From the NCBI RefSeq assembly GCF_014805685.1, contig NC_060896.1, forward strand, positions 9,303,889 to 9,367,888: a DNA stretch of 64,000 nucleotides. Reading direction: 5' to 3'. The notes under the pieces were generated by a model, which saw only the letters and a list, made by a program, of their open reading frames with translations, searched no databases and was not told the DNA's origin. Positions 36,690 to 46,822 of this stretch are shown here, piece after piece. The position numbers were made by a program, and so were the translations under genes. Source of the DNA: Silurus meridionalis (Eukaryota; Chordata; Actinopteri; Siluriformes; Siluridae). The stretch's first letter is position 1; each line of letters opens with the position of its first letter.

Positions 36690-37015
36690 TTTGTCAAATT
36701 TAATATTAAAGGTAATCTAGCCATGAAAGTAGAGTAAGAGCATTTAATAGTAACCTGATACTTTCAACATAGCAATGTATTTGTGGATCTGCCAAATGAA
36801 TGACAGAAGTAATGTTGAGAAGTTTATATTTGATCCAATTGTTTTGCATTTGCACAGATTATAAAGAGATCTGAAAAAAACCTACTAATGCTTTTTTAAA
36901 TCGTGTATAGCCAGTGTGTACACGCTACATACACACCATAGAGTTCCCATCAAATCAACACGTGGAAGCAGCAACATTCCCCACTTGCTCGTGCGTTTCG
37001 CTCCTGAGTTGCCAT
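36690..37015 (+). repeat. Tandem duplication, right part, copy 4 (promoter-proximal)
   Basis: TCTAGCCATGAAAGTAGAGT, TGTGGATCTGCCAAATGAAT, CAGTGTGTACACGCTACATA, CATAGAGTTCCCATCAAA and GGAAGCAGCAACATTCCCCA match copy 2 at 32806-33365. Unlike the other copies it retains CpGs and runs straight into the GC-rich block at 37015. Confidence 0.85.
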
Positions 37016-37135
37016 AGGAACGCGCGATGCACGCGCGCCGTGAGCCCCTCCCTCCCTCCCGCGGCGGACTGCAGCAGCTGCGTTCAGAGAGCGAGCAAAG
37101 TGCAACAAGGTCAAACAAGGTGAAAATACAAATAA
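36950..37135 (+). promoter_or_regulatory. CpG-rich putative promoter of cracr2a
   Basis: This is the only strongly GC- and CpG-rich block in the first 40 kb. It contains AACGCGCGATGCACGCGCGC, CCCTCCCTCCCTCCCGCGG and an E-box-like GCAGCAGCTGCG, and has no clear TATA box. It lies upstream of, and on the correct side for, the first coding exon of cracr2a at 42167. A candidate donor AAG|GTAGGT at 37288/37289 could end a 5' untranslated exon starting in the block. The promoter call rests on composition and position only. Confidence 0.6.
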
Positions 37136-37288
37136 AACGGAGGAATTATCCGCTTCTTGGGTGATTATCTATCATTACTTTGTTCTATAACATTTTCCAG
37201 AAATGTTGTAGTTGTTTGTCAAGGAGTTCACTGGACAGGTTGAACTTTTTCTCACGGAGATGAGCTGAAACCCCGGACTTAACATAAG
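37135..37288 (+). other. cracr2a: Candidate 5' untranslated exon end of cracr2a
   Basis: The sequence downstream of the CpG block continues to a good donor, AACATAAG|GTAGGT, at 37288. The next good acceptor before the start codon is at 42091-42092, which would make intron 1 about 4.8 kb. Where transcription starts cannot be seen from sequence. Confidence 0.35.
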
Positions 37289-37437
37289 GTAGGTTAAATA
37301 TAAAATATATATACATTTTAATTGCTTTAATACATATTAATAAGACGAGGAATTTCATTTAAAGTTTTTTTCAGCTTGTTTCGGCTCAACAGGAAGTGTA
37401 CAATTGTGTTTTAATTCGCCAAACAGCCACAGGGCTT

Positions 37438-37561
37438 CGGCTGTGTCCCAAATCACCCGTTTACGCTTTAGATACGTGCACTACCCTTAGGGAGAAAGCG
37501 CAAATGTTACACCCTATGTAGAGCACCTTGCGTCCAATAGGAAGTGATTTGGAATTCAGCC
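37438..37561. mobile_element. Short MITE, family 1, copy 2
   Basis: A 124-bp element with ends GGCTGTGTCCCAAATCAC and the reverse complement of GTGATTTGGAATTCAGCC, and an internal GTGCACTACCC. It is related to the element at 329-442. It would lie in the first intron of cracr2a. Confidence 0.65.
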
Positions 37562-37999
37562 AGTGACAGTGTTTGTGATGGAATCTACTAAAGAAAAGGA
37601 GGAATGAAGAAATGTGAGAAATGACGTATTTTCTTCTGTAGACTTTGACTCTTTACTCTATACATTTGTACGTACTGTTTTTTTTTTTTTTCTTTTTTTT
37701 TTTTACTTATTATTTCTAACTTTCTTAGTGCACGTTTTCTTTTCCGTCACCTGTTTGTGTTTGTGGGCGTTTGCCTCAAAAGTGGTTCAGCGCATTTTGG
37801 CTGTTGCGAATGAAAACGACGTGATACACAGAATAGAAACAAAAGGTTTTCCGGAAGACTGTAGGAAAGATAATAGTGTCTTTGTTTGCTGTTCAACCAG
37901 GAGTACAACTGGAATATAGATATAAAAATAGCTTACGTTTTAAGTCATATGCTGATAAGTGGGTGTTGCTTGTGTTTGCAGTGTGTCTGTGTGTCTTAC

Positions 38000-38029
38000 A
38001 CAAACACACACACACACACACACACACAC
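38000..38029 (+). repeat. (CA)n microsatellite
   Basis: CA tract directly before the MITE at 38040. Confidence 0.93.
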
Positions 38030-38039
38030 TAGTCCTGTA

Positions 38040-38558
38040 GGTGCACTATTTTTCCAAAAGTTTGAGGACACCCAGTCACAACTATGGTATGTACTTTTTG
38101 AGCATCGCATTCCACATTTTGTCCCAATTTGCTTATATAATTTTCTCCACTCTTTTGAGAAGATGTTCCACTAGATTTTGGATTGTGCTTATGGACATGT
38201 TAGTAAAGTCACATATTGATGTAGGCGAGGTGAGGAGGCCTGGAGTGCAGTCTGCATTCCAATTCATCCCAAAGGTGTTGAGTAGGGTTGAGATCAGAGC
38301 TCTATAGCAGACCACTCAAGATCTTCCTCTCCAACCCCTGTGAACCACATCTTCATGGAGATCACTTTGTGCACAGGGAAATCGCCATGCTGGAACAGGT
38401 TTAGGGTTTCTAAGTTCAAATGAACACACAATTTCAGTATAACGCATCCAGAGACGTCCTGTACAATTGTGTGACTCCAACTTTGTGTAACAGTTTGGAG
38501 AAGAACCACATGTAGCAGAAAAGGTCAGGCGTCCCAATACTTTTGTCCATATAGTGTA
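38040..38558 (-). mobile_element. Tc1-derived MITE, family 2, copy 3 (both ends present)
   Basis: The right end, GGCGTCCCAATACTTTTGTC followed by CATATAGTGTA, and the left end, GCACTATTTTTCCAAAAGTT, are diverged inverted repeats bounded by TA. The interior carries decayed transposase-derived phrases: TTCCAATTCATCCCAAAGGT, GTTGAGTAGGGTTGAGATCA and TTTGTGCACAGGGAAATCGC. They read on the - strand. Relatives are at 3125, 29895 and 41000. Confidence 0.85.
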
Positions 38559-38559
38559 C

Positions 38560-39267
38560 AAACCAACCAAGCTAAGACTTCTAGACGGAATGTACCCCAA
38601 AGGTGAGGAATAAATAAATAGAAAAAAATGTTTATTTAATTAATTTAACTCATGTGAACGATTTAAACTCAAGACCCTTCCAGGATGTAAACAAAACAGC
38701 ACTTTGCTATAGGCTCTATAAACAAAACATTTATCAGACGTTTGAATTTTTATTTTCTTCTAATCAGTGTTATATTTGCATATGACTGACTTCTTTATTA
38801 AAGCAGAAACCTAATGTAAAAAAGTAAACAAATAAGCAATTTGTTTTAAAGTTGTATTAAAGGCCACCTGATTTCAGCCTAGTGATAATGTTTAGTCAAA
38901 TAAAGCTACATGAATCTGTATATTTTTTTTAACAGGCTATATCTAAACCCAGTGTTTTTACTTGATCTAAAATATAAAGTTAGTTTAAAAAAAAAACTTG
39001 GATTGATGCTTGTTCGGTCGACAGGATTCATGACTCATACACTGGATGAACTTTTGCATTAAGAAGCTACACACTTGAAATAAGATATAGATCTTATCAA
39101 AATAATAAACACTTTACTTTTGCGCAAAAAATGCCCCCAAATGCCTTTACAAAATATTCAAAATATTTTTCCCATCTTATACTATATTTATAGGTTATGG
39201 CTTCTTATAAAAATATCCATGCATAACAAGCACATAAAATACAAGATACTCGTAACCTAAGTTATCG

Positions 39268-39331
<64 letters not shown>

Positions 39332-39985
39332 CATATATATATATATAGAGTCAAGCAAAGACTTCTAGAAGGAATGAATACAAAATGTTAGGAAGAAACA
39401 AATAAATGAATTAATTCCAGTTAAATTAACGCATGCTCGTGATCTAAGCACCACACCCATCCAGTGAACAAGGACGTTTACAAAACAAAATGTTTATCAA
39501 ACTTGTTGACTTTTTGTCTCTGATCAGTTTTATATTTGCGTATGTCTGACTTTTATTTTAGTAAACCAGAAAATATGGATAATATTAGTGTTTTTTTGGT
39601 GGACAGGATCATACAGTAGAAGAAGCTACACACAACTACAATGAGTTTTTATTTTATAATTCTTTTATGTTTGTGTTCTTATTATTCTTTGTCAGGTTGT
39701 GGTGTAACATTGCCACCTTGCAGCTCCAGGCTTATTGCCTTTATCCTGTATTTAGTTTGGGATTTCCTCAGGGTTCTCCAGTTTTCATCACTGTCAGACA
39801 CATGCTTCTGGGGTGTCTTGTGCCTGGCTTTTTTTAAGATCCAGCCAGCCTTGAAGCATGGACCAGGGAAAGCATAGATGAATGCTAGAATGGTTTGCAT
39901 CCAAAAAGCAGAACCTCAAACATATCAGCTAGTTGTGTTTGTTTGCAGAAATTACATTTCATCTTTATAGAAATTGTATGTTGTC
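38560..39985. other. Non-coding, with a long CA/TA tract
   Basis: No exon was recognised. A (CA)n tract with a TA extension lies at 39269-39348. Partial similarity between about 38560-38790 and 39340-39560 (ACTTCTAGA, GGAATGAATACAAAATG, TTTATCAGAC/TTATCAAAC, TTATATTTGC) suggests an old local duplication around that tract. Confidence 0.5.
39269..39348 (+). repeat. (CA)n-(TA)n microsatellite
   Basis: About 56 bases of CA followed by a short TA tract. Confidence 0.96.
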
Positions 39986-39987
39986 AA

Positions 39988-40260
39988 TGAAGGTGGTATC
40001 AAAAAGTTTCAAGACTAGTTTTGTAACATGCCAACAGATGGCAGCACAAGGCTGCACGCACAGTCACAGGGAGCACTGACCTTCATAAGTCAGTGTGCCA
40101 AAAGATATCGTCCTGTGTACATTGGGATCTGTGCACACGTGAGTTTCTCGCCGGAAACAACATAATCTCACTTCTGCACCCATCCTATTCGCCATATTTG
40201 GTTCCCTCTTCTTGAAGATGAAGATCCAGCTCAACTGTTGACATAATCTTTATTTTTTTT
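39988..40260 (+). mobile_element. Mariner-type transposon remnant
   Basis: The left part, GGTATCAAAAAGTTTCAAGA, looks like a transposon terminus. At 40138-40209 the + strand encodes REFLAGNNIISLLHPSYSPY and then LVPS, which follows the mariner signature around the third catalytic Asp (usually YSPDLAP). Here that Asp is Tyr. A frame break follows, and then text that would read KMKIQL. It is inactive and heavily decayed. Confidence 0.7.
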
Positions 40261-40999
40261 TGAAGGTCAAAAAATGTTTTAATGGAAAGTAGAAATTCTA
40301 GTTACATTGAGTGGAGTTGTGAGCACTATGGCAACCTGAGAACAGCCTGTGTAACCAAGGAAGTTTTCTCATACATCAGGCTTAGCAGGGTGGTTTCAGC
40401 TGTAAGATGTTCAAGGTGGTTCTGTTTTATTATCTGCTACACAACTGTGTTACTACTGACCTTGTAGTGAATGAATGATCTACATAAAAGCAAATGCCAT
40501 GGACACGAGGTTGTGTTTGACGGAACGTAAATACTAAATGTCTATTGTATAGTGTTAAGGCCTTTTTTGTTGCATGGAACATGCAATGGAATAAGTCGAG
40601 TGTGAAGAACACTGGCACACTGATACTGCTAAGCTCATACTCATACCGACAAAAATGCTTTTGGGTGCAGTCAAATAAAACTTCTCAAGTTTCCCTTAAT
40701 GTTTGTAACTTTTTTTATTTTGCATTCTAAAGATTTGTTTGGGGTTTTGATTACTTTACACAGAATATTCAGCATTTAGTGCTAAGCACCTGTTAACCTT
40801 TAACTTCCTAATTGTAGGCCTCCACCTCTTGAAAGTATAAATGTTTTTACATTTAAAATAAATAGTTTTTAGTGTCAAAAAGGGAGTAATGCATGTGATG
40901 AAGTATTGAATTTAAAAACGCGTTCTGATGCAACACTATTGCACTTACTAACCCTCATTAATAGAACAGTGTTCCTAATCAATATTTGTCTATTTAAAA

Positions 41000-41404
41000 C
41001 ACGCTATGCCAGAGGCTTGTAGGCACCTGACCACCATACCAATATGTGGTTCTTCCCTGAACTTTGACCACAAATTTATAAGCTTATGTTGTAAAGGATG
41101 TTTAGCTTAAACATTATTATGCAGTACATTTACTATTTCCTTTCACCGTAACTAAGAGTTCCAAATCAGGTTTTAGCGTGACCGTGAACAAAGCGAGCTC
41201 TATGAAGACGTGATTTGCCAAAGTTTCAATTGAGTGCACTGAATTCAACCCCACTGAACACTTCCTCCTCTCCTCACCAGTGTCTGACTCTCCAGCCACA
41301 CTCCAGAACCTAATGGAACGCTTTCCCAGAAGAGTGGAGGTTATTAAAACAACACATATTGATGTGAGGGCCAGGTGTCCCTAAACCTTTGGAAATATAG
41401 CATA
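41000..41404 (+). mobile_element. Tc1-derived MITE, family 2, copy 4
   Basis: The left end ACGCTATGCCAGAGGCTTGT with GGCACCTGACCACCATACC, and the right end CCAGGTGTCCCTAAACCTTT with GGAAATATAGCAT, are diverged versions of the ends at 38040-38558. The interior GAATTCAACCCCACTGAACA and CGCTTTCCCAGAAGAGTGGA derive from transposase C-terminal sequence. It lies about 0.7 kb before the first coding exon of cracr2a. Confidence 0.8.
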
Positions 41405-42092
41405 CTTTGAATAAAATTTCTATATTTAATTCTATTGATTTCCTTTTTTAATTTATAATAAGCAAGTAAAAGTGGAAAAAAAAACTCCTTTTAGCAGGTA
41501 AATGCTGTATGTTAATAGAAATTGTTACAGAATTGCAAAAAAGTTTCCAGCTATGTTTTCAAAAAAATTAGAGGTCAATGATTGGACACTATAAATATCG
41601 ATTATTACTTTTGTCTACTTTGATAAGACTTAATTTGTAGAATTTTTTTCAATTGTATATTCCTTATAGATATTTGGTCAGTGAAATAAAAACATTATGT
41701 AACCTTCACTCTTTTATACTGCCAGTTATGCTAATTAGGCGTCGAGACAGATCATTGCCCCAGACTGCTCTAAAAATATTTTAATTCAGATTCAAACTCT
41801 AACATTAATAATATCGAACATGTTCTACTACTAATTATACTACTGACTAGTTGACTATGCTGCTGTATATCACATGCAACTTAGGCCATGATTTAACCTC
41901 TTAAAGTGTTTATGCTTTAAAAGTGTTCTCTCTGTTTTGTTCTGGCTCGCTACCTCCGCACATCCATGCAGCTTCATTGACTAATTAAAGAGGCGGTTGC
42001 TAAGAGATGGCGGGCAGCAACCATTTCAAAATCGGCTAGGTGATGTGATGTCGAAACTTCAAGCTCTGTGTTCTTTTAATTCTCCCCTCTAG

Positions 42093-42166
42093 AGCTGACC
42101 CATGTAAGGACTGGAGAGCTCTGACACACACGCACACACACACTAGTTACACACAAGGACCCTACA
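42093..42166 (+). other. cracr2a: 5' leader of cracr2a with start-stop uORF
   Basis: A good acceptor (TTCTTTTAATTCTCCCCTCTAG, ending at 42092) opens this leader exon. It contains ATGTAA at 42102-42107, an upstream start codon followed immediately by a stop in a weak context (C at -3), and then a CA-rich stretch before the main ATG at 42167. Confidence 0.6.
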
Positions 42167-42364
42167 ATGGCAGCCTTCACTGGCACCTGTGACTCGAAGG
42201 TAAGTCGGGGATCCAGGCTCCGAAGAAAAGACAAAAGCCGGTTCAACGAGTCTGGATGTCCTCTGGAGCAGAGTGACTGTAGCACTGTGCTGGAGAAGAG
42301 TCAGGAATTCTTTCAGATTTGTGACATCGAGGACAAGGGCTTTGTTACTCGGCGGGACATGCAG
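42167..42364 (+). CDS. cracr2a: cracr2a coding exon 1 (residues 1-66)
   Basis: Runs from the initiator Met to ...FVTRRDMQ in phase 0, ending at CAG|GTAAGA. It holds the first EF-hand, with loop D53[11 protein letters not shown]64. Lys at loop position 5 and Asp at position 12 make Ca2+ binding doubtful. A perfect donor-like AAG|GTAAGT lies inside the exon at 42199/42200. Confidence 0.95.
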
Positions 42365-45300
42365 GTAAGACTCCACCATGCTTCTGAGTAAACTTCTAGC
42401 TGAATAATTGCAATAGTAACAGTAAAAACTGTATATTATATACCACAATGCAATTTTAATAGAAACATTTAATAGAAAACTTGCCACTTTTTTTCTTTTT
42501 AAAAATGCTTGAAAATGGCAAAATGTTTTTTTCGAGACTTTATGAGGCTATTTTTACAATACATATATCAACTGGTCTGCTATCTAGCTGCCAGCAAAAC
42601 AGTGACATGGTTTCAGTGTGGCTTTAAATCATAAATTCCCCTTACACCCATCCCAAGAGGTGCAGCATTTGACATGAAAAGAATACAAAACTGTTTACTG
42701 TCTTTAAATGCATTTTGTGAGAAATATTATTCTTTCTTTATTTTTGTGGCCTGTGATCACCAGACATTTGTAACAGAGATAGAACAATCTACGATTACGA
42801 TATTTTTTTTTTTTTCTTTCCAAAATCAAAATACATAAAAAAAAATAAATAAAAAAAAACACACACACAAAATGCCACCAAATACTTTGGCATAAAGTAA
42901 ACACAAAGAAAGGCAGATCATAGATGTAGTATGTATGGTTTGTGTCAGATCATGATACTGATCGTCTGGGGATAGTAAAATGCATTATTCTGTGCCATCG
43001 ACTTTTTGTCTACCATCTCTTTAGACTCTAAGTGTTTTGACAGTTTAAATCCCATTGATGCAGACATGCTAGTATTAATCCAACTGCTCCCAATTTACGT
43101 TTTCTGACTCTAATTCTTTAACTGGTGCAGCTGGTGGGTAGTTGTTGCTCACCCTTACAGCATGTTGTGAGTGCATTCCAATAAAACAGAAAACTGTAAT
43201 GATGATACACCTGGTTTAATCCAAAGTAATTTGAATAAGAATGCAGGACATACAGATCAGCCAGCATTGTTTATTGAAATCTGTGGTGATGTAGTTTACA
43301 TTTTCCCACTGCTAATTCAGAGTCTATTAAACAGTTCAGGCAGCCATGAGTAGAGAAAGGGTAGAGGACAGAGCTTTGAGAGACCACCCCTTTCGGTTGT
43401 ATTATTGTGCAGATTGACCAGGCTTATCCATTCCCATCTATTGTGACCATTCTCTTTGATGACACACTCAGGGGCTCACGCTCTGAAGCCATACTACCTT
43501 TGATCGAGCGTTTATGGAGATGCATTTATGTCTATCAACTCCACATCTTTATTCAGGTTCTCTGAATATTCTAAACCCACTCAGATGCTCAAGTCCACAA
43601 ATACCTGAATATTTCTATTTCCTTTGTCTTGTGTGTCGAAACCAATAGCAAAACATTTGCATTTTCACTGAACAGGCGTAATCAAGTGACTCAGCATAAA
43701 TAAATAATTACTAGCTCTATTGGATAAGAATATACTGTTTTTATTGTATCTATTTTCACGTTCATATATTATTAAAAAAATCATCAGTTTATTTCCTTTC
43801 AGGTGAACAGAAAACATAACACAAATGGTTATATTCATTGCATTGTTATTTAAAAAAAGACAATATGGCCAGGCTAGTTTTTCCTCTTTTGTAATTCTTA
43901 CAGAGTTGCAGTAATGCAAAATAAAGTTCTGCCTGGCACATTGTGCTTACTTCTTCACACCAGCAACCGAAGTGTTATCAACTTGCGTTTTAAAGCCACA
44001 CAGCAGAATAGCCTGCTTACACACGAGTCACGCCTAAGCCCCGATGAACACTATTTGTTCAGACGCTGCTCACAGAACCTTATTAATTTTTATGTGGAAG
44101 TTAATCAGTTGCCTACGTTTGTAAATGTTTGCGTAATCCCAATACAGGGTGTGTTATTTGCTTATAGGAGCAGGGCTGTTTGCACTGCATCTGTGGGATT
44201 GAGTATCGAGATGTGAACTCTGTAATTATGGAGGTCATTTAGGCACTAATTAGAAATATAAGCACAAGAGGCAGAAATAGCCACTTGAAAAAGGCCATAA
44301 TAAAATTTTAATTAAATGTAATTTCCTATGTGACGGAAGTTTTATCGCATATTAAACACCATAGTAGCATAATTAGCTGTTATTTGAACTGTTTTTGGTG
44401 TCAAGATGTTGAAAATTCACATTACTAAAACTCATTTCTCACGTCTGAAGATATTTCTAGTGGAAAGTCACACGAACTTTACTACAGAAAATAAGTATCG
44501 CCAGCATGTATGATTTTTATATGCAAGGAATGTAAACTGGTGTGAGACAACTTGGTATAATCTGAAGTTGTTGTGAAGTTTGCTTGGCATGGTTTACTTG
44601 TACAGTATTTCTGGGGTATACTGTATATTTTTCTGTTTATTTAAGAACAACACAATGTACATTTTTATCATTATATAAATAATTTTTTATTTTTTTTGGA
44701 TTGGCCACAAAGCAAATTGTAAACAATAATTTCCTTACCAGGGAATGTAATTTTAAATGTAGCTTTCCATGTTACTGAGAAATAGCAAAGGCTTCTGTCC
44801 TTTTTTTTTTAGGGCAGAAACCTTTCGAATCACTGACACTAGGGACTCCTTTAAAACTTTCTTTCGGCTTCTCCCATCAGGGGTCGCCACAGCGGATCAT
44901 CCGCATGTTTGATTTGGCACATGTTTTTACGCTGGATGCCCTTCCTAACGCAACACTCCCCATTTATCCGGGCTTGGGACCGGCACTAAGAGTGGCTGGG
45001 GTTGGTTCCCTGACCGGGGATCGAACCCGGGCCGCAGCGGTGAGAGCGCCGTATCCTAACCACTAGACCACCAGGGGACACTAGGGCCTCCTTTATACTT
45101 AGTAAATAGTAAAAACGTAGTAAAATTTGCGTAGTAAAGAAATCTCAGTATTTACATTTATTATGAAAGAAAGCAAATTTATGCAATTTTTTTGTTAGCC
45201 CTAGATTTTGTGGAGCATCTGATATACAAGTCCCTATAAATGAGCTAATACTATGGAAACATAGTAAATATCTTTTAAACATAGCACTTTTCCTGGTTTG

Positions 45301-46730
45301 CTTCGCCTTTGTTTTTTTATTCCTCTGAGTTGTAGGCTGATGGTACATATATTAAATTTGTAATCTAGGGAACCAGTGTTGATTCATTCATTGATAGAGA
45401 CTCAAAACACTTTTGTACTACATGCCGTAAATGTAAATATAATTATTACATTTGCTGATGCATCGTACATTTATCCCATACTGTCTTTCAGAGGCTGCTT
45501 GAAGAGTTGCCTCTGAGTTCTGAGGAGCTGGAGAATGTATTTGATACACTGGACACTGATGGAAACGGATACCTTACCCCAGAGGAGTTCTCCTCTGGCT
45601 TTAGTATGTCTTTACTGTATTAATATTTATTGTATTTAGTGTATTTATGTTTTAATGCAGCAGTAATCCCCTCATGTACAACATTTAAACATGTTACCTT
45701 GTCCAGTATTTTCTGTTGTGGTATTTTTTAGTAGGAGAAAGACTATATAATTGCTAAAAACATAATACTCTGCTTGTTTCTTGTGCAGGTGAGTTCATAT
45801 TTGGCCCTTCAGCATCAGCAGCAGCTCCACAGTCTACTCCAATGCATGTATCAGATCCGATTTCTCCTGATATGCTCTACCAGAGTGAGTGGGAGAATAA
45901 ACTCAGTGTGAGCGAGGACGATGAGGAGAAACATTTCTGCATCCTATTGGAGAACCTCGGAGCCAGCAATGTCTTTGAGGAGTGGGTGTAACCTGTTTGC
46001 AAACACACTCACTGAACTATATGCAGACTAACAGCATATCCCTTTTAGCTTTACTGAATACTGCATGGCTGTTGAGGAGATAAGAGCGAAATAAGCATTT
46101 ACAGAAGTGGAAAAATTGTGTCAACAAAACACTACCACTATTGCAGTTTGTCTTTAATAGCTTGTAGTTCACACTGAATGAATAATATTATGAATTGAAC
46201 ATATTAAATATAGTTTAATTCCCTGTTGTTGTTCATTTCACCAGTGCATAGAAGTTGTGCCACACTGAAATGTAATCACTATCCAGTTATAACCCTTAAC
46301 CATATGTGGTTATAATTAGTGTCCTTTTTCAACATTTCCATCCATATAAAATATTCACCTTTTGTTCTTTTTTTTTTTTATTGGATCATTGTTTTTTTTT
46401 TTTTTTGTTTTTGGTTTTTTTTGTATTGCTGTTGAACTGACAGCTGAACTATTTGTCAGCAGGTTTTTACAGATTTAATACCAAAAAAGTATTGTATTCC
46501 AACTTGCCATAATTGAAAAGATACAGTACAATTCTTGTGTTGTATTTGACATTTTGTTTTCACTGCTGCAAATGCGTTCTTATACTCAATCTTCTCCTTA
46601 GGCTGTATTTAGATACCAAGCAGGCTATACAAACTAGAAGCTTGTACTGTATGTAAGCTGTAGATATAATGTCTTACTGTTTAGAAATAAAAGGTGCTTT
46701 GATTTGATGTTTGGGAATATAGACTACATG

Positions 46731-46822
<92 letters not shown>

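Noticed and set aside
43914..44216. 100-codon frame in the first coding intron of cracr2a
   Set aside because: It has no recognisable domain and no matching splice sites, and it would disrupt the otherwise perfect exon phase.
45006..45077. Functional tRNA-Glu gene
   Set aside because: The 72-nt head continues directly into the SINE body and the whole is flanked by a target-site duplication, so it is the SINE promoter region. Stem mismatches also occur.
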